Assembly (NCBI RefSeq): GCF_001937445.1
Contig: NZ_MSKS01000011.1
Span: 95,655 to 139,692, forward strand
Source of the DNA: Actinomyces oris
Lineage (GTDB): Bacteria; Actinomycetota; Actinomycetes; Actinomycetales; Actinomycetaceae
Reading direction: 5' to 3'
DNA: 44,038 nucleotides
The translations under genes and the position numbers were made by a program. Positions 1 through 8,958 of the stretch are shown piece by piece (positions within the stretch are counted from its first letter, which is position 1; every line of letters begins with the position of its first letter). Below the pieces are notes generated by a model. It searched no databases. It was not told the DNA's origin and saw only the letters and a list, made by a program, of their open reading frames with translations.

Positions 1-369
1 CTCCAGGGCAAGGGCCCGCAGCCCCCACTCCACCGCCGAGCGGGTCAGCCGCGCCCGTGGCTGAGCCAGGCCGCTCGTGTCCTGCCTCCACACCCGGCGG
101 CAGCCGGTGCAGGCGAAGCGCCGCACGCGTACCACCAGCTGCGTGGGCCTCCACCCCACCGGCACGTGGGCCAGGCGCCGGGCCACCGTCCCACGGGATA
201 CTCCCTGGGCCCCGCAGGCTCTGCAGAACGGGTCCTCAAACCCGATCGGCATACGGCACTCGATCACCGCGCGCTTGGCCGTGAGGTGCTGGCCCACAGC
301 GGTCAGTCCCAGGGCATTCAGGCCCAGGAAGGTCGTCAGATCAGGGCCGGTGAAGGTAGTCTCAGGCAC
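1..369 (-). CDS. ISL3 family transposase, N-terminal part (partial)
   Basis: The first 123 codons of a transposase are visible, starting at a GTG at 369-367; an in-frame stop lies 27 nt upstream of it. The product begins MPETTFTGPDLTTFLG and contains the N-terminal zinc-finger-like region of the ISL3 family: a CRACG motif, then RLAHVPVGWRPTQLVVRVRR, then CTGCRR. This fits the known pattern of two Cys pairs separated by a conserved H-P and an RR-F segment. The DDE catalytic domain lies outside the window. It belongs to the element ending at 514 and is not functionally linked to the CRISPR genes except by its insertion site. Confidence 0.8.
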   Translation of the reverse strand, partial: MPETTFTGPDLTTFLGLNALGLTAVGQHLTAKRAVIECRMPIGFEDPFCRACGAQGVSRGTVARRLAHVPVGWRPTQLVVRVRRFACTGCRRVWRQDTSGLAQPRARLTRSAVEWGLRALALE

Positions 370-514
370 GTCGAGGTCTCTCGTGACGGTTGTCTAGCAG
401 CTCCCATCATCGGGGGACCTCGACCCCTACCCACCGCAACGACGCACCCACCCCTCCACTCCACCTATGCACTTCAATAGGCTCCACCTACCACACCCTC
501 AAACACGAAGAGCC
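1..514 (-). mobile_element. ISL3-family insertion sequence, partial (runs off the window)
   Basis: The minus strand carries the start of an ISL3-type transposase. Read from position 514 downwards, the sequence begins GGCTCTTCGTG, which matches the GGCTCT start that is characteristic of ISL3-family terminal inverted repeats. Directly to the right, at 515, a CRISPR repeat starts at its third nucleotide. The simplest reading is an insertion of the element inside the first repeat of array 1. The other end of the element and any target-site duplication lie outside the window. Confidence 0.75.
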
Positions 515-1061
515 CAGAAAGCACCCAGCACCAGAAGGTGCATTAAGACATCACCATGAGAGACACCACCCCTGTAACGGGGCTATTGTCAGAAAGCACC
601 CAGCACCAGAAGGTGCATTAAGACTTTGATGGCGGGCATCGTGCCACCCCTTCGTGCGTCAGAAAGCACCCAGCACCAGAAGGTGCATTAAGACGTCTGG
701 AGAATATCATTCGCGTACTGCTGCTGGCACTTGTCAGAAAGCACCCAGCACCAGAAGGTGCATTAAGACTCCGGGTCCGCCCCGAACTCTTTGAGGTCTC
801 TCACGTCAGAAAGCAACCAGCACCACAAGGTGCATTAAGACTTTGCTGAGGTCTATCATCATCGCTTCGGCGTCGTTCGTCAGAAAGCAACCAGCACCAC
901 AAGGTGCATTAAGACTAACCCATGCCGGTTTAGCATAGGGATCTCCTAAGTCAGAAAGCAACCAGCACCAGAAGGTGCATTAAGACACGCACGGCAACGT
1001 GCATCACGTCTGGCTTCCAGCCAAGTCAGCAAGCGCCCAACGCCAGAAGGCCTATTGACAG
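515..1061 (+). CRISPR. CRISPR array 1 (8 repeat units, 7 spacers)
   Basis: Repeats are 37 nt, start GTCAGAAAGC and end GCATTAAGAC. Units lie at 515-549 (5' end lost to the ISL3 element), 588-624, 658-694, 733-769, 805-841, 879-915, 950-986 and 1025-1061. Spacers are 33-38 nt. Units 5-7 share the variant CAACC in place of CACCC, and the last unit is degenerate with a CCTATTGAC end, which marks the distal side. Transcription from left to right is therefore expected, but the leader has been separated by the IS element. The repeat can form a 5-bp GCACC/GGTGC hairpin followed by an 8-nt ATTAAGAC tag. Confidence 0.97.
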
Positions 1062-1099
1062 GACTTACAGCCCACCCTCATCTCCTTAACAAGCTGAGC

Positions 1100-1132
1100 G
1101 ACCAGGCGGTTCGGCGGAGGAAGCGCTCTTGA
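1100..1132 (+). pseudogene. 3' remnant of the leader-adjacent membrane protein gene
   Basis: The translation DQAVRRRKRS followed by a stop matches the last residues (RRGKRS-stop) of the intact membrane protein gene at 15734-16477, and the following GACGCCGAGTCC is identical to the sequence after that gene. Only the final codons survive here, between array 1 and the leader of array 2. Confidence 0.6.
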
Positions 1133-1392
1133 CGCCGAGTCCAGGGCTCGACTCCATCTCCACCACAGTAGGTTGTGTCCGCAGTCACAGGCCGGAACGT
1201 CGATCTTTTGGCTTGACGTCGTTGGAAGCTGGTGGCTGAAGGTGCCTGAGGGGGCGTCGGTGGCGCTTGGCGTCAGGACGCCGAAAGGTGGTTAAATAGG
1301 GGGCGTGCCGGCCGGTCCCGCGGGGTGCTTGCGGAGCCGGTGGCGCCCCAGCCCCTGGGAGTGGCGCAACGACGCCGTTCTCAGAGGCAGGG
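1133..1392 (+). promoter_or_regulatory. Leader of CRISPR array 2
   Basis: About 260 nt immediately upstream of array 2, homologous to the leaders at 1945-2155, 16478-16739, 17654-17981 and 20137-20396. The strongest identity begins at GGAACGTCGA and runs to the first repeat. It contains a perfect dyad GGCGTC-AG-GACGCC (1269-1282) and a promoter-like pair TTGGCG (1267-1272) and TTAAAT (1292-1297) about 95 nt before the first repeat. The promoter assignment is an inference; the homology is directly visible. Confidence 0.85.
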
Positions 1393-1862
1393 GTCAGAAA
1401 GCCCCCAGCACCAGAAGGTGCATTAAGACGTACACAGTGTGAATAGTGATCTTGTGGTCACGAGTGGTCAGAAAGCACCCAGCACCAGAAGGTGCATTAA
1501 GACATGACGTTGTCCGAGTGACGCTCGGCCAGGCACGTGTCAGAAAGCACCCAGCACCAGAAGGTGCATTAAGACGCGGGAGTCTGAGCACCGATCATCC
1601 GACCGTTTCCCGGTCAGAAAGCACCCAGCACCAGAAGGTGCATTAAGACTCAGCACGAACTCCAATCTCCAGCCTGTCACGCACATGTCAGAAAGCACCC
1701 AGCACCAGAAGGTGCATTAAGACTTTTAGTGACGGAGTGTTCAAGCAGCGACGTCATTGTCAGAAAGCACCCAGCACCAGAAAGTGCATTAAGACGGGAA
1801 CGCGATCTTCATGACGTCCTCACCTGTAAGGAGGCACCCAGGACCAGAAGGCACATCAAGAC
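1393..1862 (+). CRISPR. CRISPR array 2 (7 repeats, 6 spacers)
   Basis: Units at 1393-1429 (variant with GCCCCC), 1467-1503, 1539-1575, 1613-1649, 1687-1723, 1759-1795 and a strongly degenerate last unit at 1826-1862. Spacers are 30-37 nt. Same repeat family and orientation as array 1. Confidence 0.96.
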
Positions 1863-1944
1863 ACTCTCTGCCGGTCGCCTCGCGCTCTCCAACCACAGGA
1901 GCCCTAAGTCCTGCCGGACCAACAGCGGAAGCCGGATGCGTCGA

Positions 1945-2155
1945 CGGTCACGGGTGGGAACGTCGACCTTTTGGCTTGACGTCGTCGGAAACTGGTGGCT
2001 GAAGGTGCCTGAAGGGGCGTCGGTGGCGCTTGGCGTCAGGACGCCGAAAGGTGGTTAAATAGGGGCGGTGCCGTCCGGTCCCGCGGGGTGCTTGCGGAGC
2101 CGGTGGCGCCCCAGCCCCCGGGAGTGGCGCAACGACGCCGTTCTCAGAGGCAGGG
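1945..2155 (+). promoter_or_regulatory. Leader of CRISPR array 3
   Basis: Nearly identical to the leader of array 2 from GGAACGTCGACC to the first repeat, including the GGCGTC-AG-GACGCC dyad and the TTAAATAG box. Unlike the other leaders, no remnant of the membrane protein gene precedes it. Confidence 0.85.
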
Positions 2156-2775
2156 GTCAGAAAGCACCCAGCACCAGAAGGTGCATTAAGACCTCAGTCG
2201 TTCTGGTAGATGATCTCCTCGTAAGCACGTCAGAAAGCACCCAGCACCAGAAGGTGCATTAAGACGACAGTGCCATCGAAGGTACGGAGTCTGTTTCTTG
2301 GCAGAAAGCACCCGGCACCACAAGGTGCATTAAGACGAGTCGGACCAGCCGTGCGACCATCCGGGCGGGCAGCGTCAGAAAGCACCCAGCACCAGAAGGT
2401 GCATTATGACCTCCAATAGCATCCTACGACAAACCAAGAAGATTGAAAGGCAGAAAGCACCCAGCACCAGAAGGTGCATTAAGACCTGTGGATGAACCCG
2501 CTCTGCCGGTTGTACGCGTACCGTCAGAAAGCACCCAGCACCAGAAGGTGCATTAAGACTCCTTGCAGAACCAGTCGTACCAGCCGTTCTCTAGTCAGAA
2601 AGCATCCAGCACCGGAAGGTGCATTAAAGACCATCCGTCTTGACAGCAGTCACGGTAGAACCATCAGGCCAGAAAGCACCCAGCACCAGAAGGTGCATTA
2701 AGACTTCTACCCCGATAGGGACATTCACTTGTGCCAGGGTCAGAAAGCACCCAGCACCAGAAGGTGCATGAAGGC
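2156..2775 (+). CRISPR. CRISPR array 3 (9 repeats, 8 spacers)
   Basis: Units at 2156-2192, 2229-2265, 2300-2336, 2374-2410, 2449-2485, 2523-2559, 2594-2631 (one extra A), 2668-2704 and 2739-2775. The last unit ends GCATGAAGGC instead of GCATTAAGAC and runs directly into the reverse transcriptase remnant, so the usual trailer is missing. Spacers are 34-38 nt. Confidence 0.96.
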
Positions 2776-4187
<1,412 letters not shown>

Positions 4188-4264
4188 ACCGGCGGCACGC
4201 CGAGAACGCGCGGCTCACGAGCGCACCCCACCCCGTCCGACGACGACCGTGTCTTGCGCGACGA

Positions 4265-6565
4265 TCAGTGCCGCCGGCCGCGGTGACGAGCCTTGCCATG
4301 GCGACCGCCTTGACGCCCTTCGCCATGCTGCCGTCCACCATTGCGGTTGCCCATATTTCCATTTCTTTCCGGATGATGAATACTCAAAGGCTTTCTCGCT
4401 TGTTCCCCAAACAAATCTCTTGGTGAAATCCCTTTATTTCGCTTTGGTGCACCAGTCCGACTATCGGTTATATTGTTTTCCTTATTTTCATCCAGAGTCA
4501 TGTAACGAACCTCAACCCTATCGGCATAGCCGTAGGCGGCACGTCGCATAGCCCGAACCCAAGGCTCCCTCGCGAGGAACTCTTCCTTCGGAAGCAAGAA
4601 ATCAGCCGAAGAAACACCCTTACCATCAAGTCCGTCACAGCTCTCTAGCGACATATAATCATTCGCTAGATCCACACCCGACTTAGCCTTCAGAGAATTC
4701 CCCACCATGCGAACCTCAACAACGCCCAGACCGTAAGGTTTGCCGAGTCCCATGCGCAAGTATCCAACTTTATTTCCACTGGAATCTCGCTCTTCCTCAG
4801 GGACGAGATTCTCAGGGGTAAGCACCCACAACAATGCGGCAAGTTCATCTCGGGAAAGATTCTCGTAGCGAAGAGTGCACTTTAAATCACTTCCCGCTTT
4901 AATCCAGGAATTCACCGCCAACCGAACCGCATCATTACTAGACTCCTCGTCTTTCGCACCCAACTCCTCTTGATTACCCTTAGGAAATTCATTCTTACCC
5001 AACTGGTTCCGATGAACCGGATAGCAGGCAGCACCCAAGTGCTGCCCTTCCCTAAAGTAATCACCACGCCTCAGAGGACCACCGGAGGCGGTAAGCGGAG
5101 TCTTCCCCGAACTGTCCGTAAGGAAACGACGCGCGGACGACACTTTAGGAGAAAGCAGAGGAGGAAGCTCTCTCCGGTCCCTGCTGATGACAGCATTGGA
5201 CGAATCCACCGCACTTATACTGATGCGCCCACGCGACGCAACGTCGCCTCCGACGGCACCCCGCTCAGGACTGGGAACGACATACCCAAACACCCTGTCC
5301 GCTGCTGATGCACGACCCTTATCATCGACAGGGAACACACCCTGTCTCTTCGCCAATTCCGCTGGAGACAAGTCATAGGTTCGCCGCCCCACCATGGTTG
5401 GCAGCACTGCCAACACCTTGACATTGCGATTAACCTGCCCCTCAACCGCACCATCATCTAAAGTTTTTGCACTCAACACCACAAATACGGGATCATCCTT
5501 CAACAACTGTCCAAGCTTCTCTCGCTCCGAGCCATCAGCCGCCCGATTGAGTAGACTTCGACTTTCCGGCCGTTTACTCATTTCCACATATGAGCGCACA
5601 ATCTTCTCATATTTTGAGATGACGTCCGGAGGTAGTGCAACGACAGTCCCCTTTTTCTCTCGCCACCTTCCGTCCTTTCCTTTCTTTACCTTGAAGAAAA
5701 ATCTCTCGTATTTTTTATCCTTATACAGGTCTTCTGCGTATTTATTGCGAGGCGCAGTCCGGCACGGAAATCCATGGGCAGCAAACTCCTCACCTTCAAT
5801 TGGAGCCCTGAAGAATCGCTCAAAGTCTCCTTCTTCACCGATATCTTCATTCCAGACATGGGTGACCATTATTTGTTTCCCTGACTTTCCGTACCATTTT
5901 GTCAACTTTACATACACCCATTTACCATGCTCGGTTCTATCCCTGAACTCCGACATGACTTCAGCCTCAGTTGGAAGCTCACCAGACTCCCCTGACTTAA
6001 GATTGGGGTGACCTTCTAACACAATAGTTCCAGCACCTTTTTCAACTGAATCCCTAAGCAACGCCATCTCGTTTTTATTTCCAGTTCCGTTCAGGATCTC
6101 AACCGCCCACCCCTGGATCTCGTCATCATAATATACGACACCCGGGAAGAGGCCGTTGGCCTGTGCAGGATCGACGCGGTACGTAAGGGGCTCATCATGT
6201 CCGGCAAACACCCTGAAACGGGAGCAGGTTAGCGTCTCAAATGCGCGAGATATCATCCCTTTGATCATTGTTGGCGGAACTATCGCTTTTCCGTTTACGT
6301 CAACAGGAAGAGAGACGCATGGCCTTCCTTGCTTATTGACCTCACGGCTCGATGAGGGCTCAGCACTCTGTTCACCAAACACGAGAGGTGTCTTGACGGT
6401 GATTTTCAGATCGACTGACCCAGTCCATCTCGCAGCAGCAAGATGATCATGGGCAGGCGCGACATCATCCTCGAAGAGGTCGGAGGAGTAACCTTTTTTC
6501 TGAGCTTGTTCTCTCGGCACCGGAATCCGGTTGACGGCGGAGTGGAACGGCTGGAACGCGGTCAT
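4265..6565 (-). CDS. TIGR03986-like CRISPR-associated RAMP protein
   Basis: A 766-residue protein, last gene of the minus-strand cas operon. An early strand VDLKITVKTPLVFGEQS is followed by IVPPTMIKGMISRAFETL, the position of the IPGSSIRGMLR motif of RAMP proteins, and by SRFRVF, typical of the TIGR03986 family. A later GLGKPYGLGVVEVRMV segment is the glycine-rich RAMP loop. The C-terminus is a basic, low-complexity tail rich in G, R and H. The start ATG at 6565 is one base after the TGA of the preceding gene, so translational coupling is likely. The gene is clearly more AT-rich than the cas10/csx10 genes upstream. It probably is a backbone subunit of the type III effector; exact position in the complex is unknown. 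Confidence 0.8.
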   Translation of the reverse strand: MTAFQPFHSAVNRIPVPREQAQKKGYSSDLFEDDVAPAHDHLAAARWTGSVDLKITVKTPLVFGEQSAEPSSSREVNKQGRPCVSLPVDVNGKAIVPPTMIKGMISRAFETLTCSRFRVFAGHDEPLTYRVDPAQANGLFPGVVYYDDEIQGWAVEILNGTGNKNEMALLRDSVEKGAGTIVLEGHPNLKSGESGELPTEAEVMSEFRDRTEHGKWVYVKLTKWYGKSGKQIMVTHVWNEDIGEEGDFERFFRAPIEGEEFAAHGFPCRTAPRNKYAEDLYKDKKYERFFFKVKKGKDGRWREKKGTVVALPPDVISKYEKIVRSYVEMSKRPESRSLLNRAADGSEREKLGQLLKDDPVFVVLSAKTLDDGAVEGQVNRNVKVLAVLPTMVGRRTYDLSPAELAKRQGVFPVDDKGRASAADRVFGYVVPSPERGAVGGDVASRGRISISAVDSSNAVISRDRRELPPLLSPKVSSARRFLTDSSGKTPLTASGGPLRRGDYFREGQHLGAACYPVHRNQLGKNEFPKGNQEELGAKDEESSNDAVRLAVNSWIKAGSDLKCTLRYENLSRDELAALLWVLTPENLVPEEERDSSGNKVGYLRMGLGKPYGLGVVEVRMVGNSLKAKSGVDLANDYMSLESCDGLDGKGVSSADFLLPKEEFLAREPWVRAMRRAAYGYADRVEVRYMTLDENKENNITDSRTGAPKRNKGISPRDLFGEQARKPLSIHHPERNGNMGNRNGGRQHGEGRQGGRHGKARHRGRRH

Positions 6566-6566
6566 G

Positions 6567-7136
6567 TCAGCCCCACCTTCCGGTCATGAGCTCGTCGGCG
6601 AATACGGTGTTTCCGTACGTCTCCTCCACGGTGAAGACCTCGATGCTGTCCATGATCTCGCTTTTCTCTCCGTGCTGGAGATAGCTGTTCTCCCGAACCC
6701 AGCAGTCGCTGCCGCCCGGGACACTTTCGCAGGATTCCCCGACCACGATCTCAGCGGCCCCACTGCCGTTAAGCCACCGCAGCTCGTGGGCCAGGACGCC
6801 GTCCTCGCCGGCAACGTTGCCGCCGTCGTCGGTCTTCTTGTCCATCACCCGCCACAGGCGCAGCTCGAAGACCGTGTCCAGGTCGATCTCCTGCTCCCGG
6901 GAACCGATCTGGCCTTCCCTCTCGATCAGGCTGGTGAGCCCGGAAGCCCCCGCCCTCCTCACCGAGTAGGCGCCGCTGGTCGTGTAGGCCACGCCGTTCA
7001 TCTCGCCTCCCAGGTCCTCGGCGCGTTCAAGAACCCATTGAAGCTCGGTGCCCCCGGGCTGATCGGCTCCCGCGCCGGGCATGTCCTTCCAGACCGCCTC
7101 TCGCAACGGCTCCGGCTCCCACGTCTTCTCAGGCAT
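6567..7136 (-). CDS. Small CRISPR-associated protein, Csx19-like (candidate)
   Basis: A 189-residue protein between two RAMP genes. The start ATG at 7136 was preferred over one at 7157 because AAGGAGGAG precedes it by a few bases; it overlaps the end of the upstream RAMP gene by 8 nt. The product contains a VFELRLWRV strand followed by LAHELRWLNGSG, resembling the ELRLF...ELRW pattern of the Csx19 (TIGR03984) family found in type III-D loci. No catalytic motif is apparent. The family assignment rests on this short similarity and on context; the alternative is an unrelated small structural subunit of the effector. Confidence 0.55.
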   Translation of the reverse strand: MPEKTWEPEPLREAVWKDMPGAGADQPGGTELQWVLERAEDLGGEMNGVAYTTSGAYSVRRAGASGLTSLIEREGQIGSREQEIDLDTVFELRLWRVMDKKTDDGGNVAGEDGVLAHELRWLNGSGAAEIVVGESCESVPGGSDCWVRENSYLQHGEKSEIMDSIEVFTVEETYGNTVFADELMTGRWG

Positions 7137-8958
7137 CCCGCTCCTCCTTGTCCTCAAGCGGCCTCTCGCTGCTGCCCACCAGGTAGGAGGACCATCCCTC
7201 CCAGCCGGCTCCGGCTCTCGGATTCCTCTCGATCCCGGAGCTCACGTCCCTGAGCCCCTTCAGAATCCGCCGAGGAAGCGACTCGCCCGTCCCGTCCTCC
7301 GCCTTGAGGGAGCAGTTCTCGATCCCCAGGCCCTTGCCGCCGGTCACGGCCATGGCCTTGACCTCGACCTGCCCCATGCCCCGGGTGCCGCGGCTCCCCA
7401 GCGGGAGTGTCCCGGCGGCCAGCTCGGCGAGCACCAGCCCCAGGAGGCAGAAGGCGGCGCGGCTGCGGTCCTCGCCCCGGCTGTCCACCTGCCCATCCGG
7501 CTCCCCCAGGCCCGCCCGCGCGTTGGTCAGAAGCCGGTCGAGGTCGAGCTCCAGAACGATGCTGTTCCAGGTGGAGTCGTAGACCTCCTCGCTGTAGAGC
7601 AACCCGTCCGCGACGCCGCCGGTCCACCGGTCGCCGGCGTTGTGCGTGACCTTGCGGCTCGGGCCGTCCTCGGCGGCGAGCGTGTCGAGGACCGTCAGCG
7701 CACCGCGGTGGATCGTCGACCCGAACAGGTCCCGTACCAGGCTCGGATCCTGCGCCAGCTGCTCGTGGACGCCGGCGTCCGACCAGTCCGCCACCGTGCT
7801 CGGGTCCTTCTTCGCCAGCAGGATGGTGCGGGCGATCCGCGTCGCCCGGGTCCTCAGCGCGCCGCGGACGGAGCTTCCGGGCAGCACGATCGGGTCGGTC
7901 TCCTCCGGGCCGGCGCGCAGGGGGCGGGCCGGCTTCGTCTCCTCAGAGTCCGCGCCCTCCGCCTCTCCCGGCGATCCGTCTGCGGCCCCGGCGTCGGAAG
8001 TCTTCTTGGCGTCGTCCTCCGGAGGCTCGGCCACGAGGATCCCGGTGGGACTGTCCCAGGTGATCTCGATCCGCATCCGGCCGCTGCCCCCGCAGTCCAC
8101 GGGGGCGACGTCGACCGAGCGGCCGCCGGCGCCGGAGAGCCACTCCTCCAGGCCCGCCCGGCTGCCCGGCTCCGCCTTGGTGAGGATCCAGGCCCTCTCC
8201 GAGTCACTGAGCGCGGCTCTCCCCCACCCGGCGTTCTGCCGGCCACCGAAGGCGACCCTGCCGTCCTTGACGAGCCCGATGATGAGCGCGAAGAGCTTCT
8301 CGACCTGCTCCGGCCCGGGCGGGGCGACATCACCCTGAGGCACCTCGACGCCGTCGGGCAGCCCGGCCTCCGCGGTGATGGTCAGGGCGAGCTCCTTGCC
8401 GCGGGGCAGGTACTCGTGCTCGAACAGCGCGGTGTCGCCGGCCGAGCCCCAGTACCGGTCGATGGCGTTGCCCATCCGGGTCGGGAGCACAATCTTGTGC
8501 TCCCCATTCCTCTCATAGCCCTCGGTGGGCAGCTCGACCGTGTGCACGGTGATCGCCGAAGCCCGCAGCGGCGCCGCCGAACCGGCCCCTCGGGTTCCGT
8601 CATCGCCCCACAGCTGCCGCAGCTCGCGTTCGGTCGGTCCGACGGCGCCGCCGTGCTCCTCGAGGAATCGCTGGCAGGCGGCTCGCAGGGCGCCCTTGAC
8701 GGAGCGCCCGGTGAGGACCGGACGACCGTGACCGTCGCGCGCGAATCGCCGGGCGACGGTGGTCCGTCTTGCCTTGGACTTCTTCTTGCCGTCTTCGGTG
8801 GCGTCATCGAGTTTCTCGGAATCGCTCGCCGGCGTGGACTCATCGTCGCGAGAGTCGACGGCTCCACGCCGGCGGTCGACCACCTCGTCGATGCCTCCCG
8901 AGTGGAGGGGCGCGTCCGTCACCAGGTGGACGGTGAGCTCATAGCGGGTCACGCTCAT
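7129..8958 (-). CDS. Fused Cas7-Cas7 (Csm3-like) RAMP protein
   Basis: 609 residues with two RAMP domains. Domain 1 (about 1-250) has LHSGG, a long acidic/basic insertion, RPVLTGRSVKGALRAAC (the P-G-S-S-x-K-G-x-L-R site), GAGSAAPLRASAITV and a glycine-rich GGRQNAGWGRAAL loop. Domain 2 (about 270-570) has PTGILVAEPP, IVLPGSSVRGALRTRA, LFGSTIHRGALTV, DRWTGGVADGLLYSEEVY and GSRGTRGMGQVEV. These are Csm3/Gr7-type motifs repeated in one chain. Such subunits form the crRNA-binding backbone and cut target RNA with an Asp in each Cas7 copy; which Asp serves here cannot be fixed by eye because of the insertion. ATG overlaps the csx10 TGA (ATGA), so the genes are co-translated. Confidence 0.85.
   Translation of the reverse strand: MSVTRYELTVHLVTDAPLHSGGIDEVVDRRRGAVDSRDDESTPASDSEKLDDATEDGKKKSKARRTTVARRFARDGHGRPVLTGRSVKGALRAACQRFLEEHGGAVGPTERELRQLWGDDGTRGAGSAAPLRASAITVHTVELPTEGYERNGEHKIVLPTRMGNAIDRYWGSAGDTALFEHEYLPRGKELALTITAEAGLPDGVEVPQGDVAPPGPEQVEKLFALIIGLVKDGRVAFGGRQNAGWGRAALSDSERAWILTKAEPGSRAGLEEWLSGAGGRSVDVAPVDCGGSGRMRIEITWDSPTGILVAEPPEDDAKKTSDAGAADGSPGEAEGADSEETKPARPLRAGPEETDPIVLPGSSVRGALRTRATRIARTILLAKKDPSTVADWSDAGVHEQLAQDPSLVRDLFGSTIHRGALTVLDTLAAEDGPSRKVTHNAGDRWTGGVADGLLYSEEVYDSTWNSIVLELDLDRLLTNARAGLGEPDGQVDSRGEDRSRAAFCLLGLVLAELAAGTLPLGSRGTRGMGQVEVKAMAVTGGKGLGIENCSLKAEDGTGESLPRRILKGLRDVSSGIERNPRAGAGWEGWSSYLVGSSERPLEDKEERDA

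Noticed and set aside
550-587. A spacer with an ATG-initiated frame on the plus strand (array 1)
   Set aside because: It lacks a ribosome-binding site, and one ambiguous spacer does not offset the minus-strand bias; it was left as neutral.
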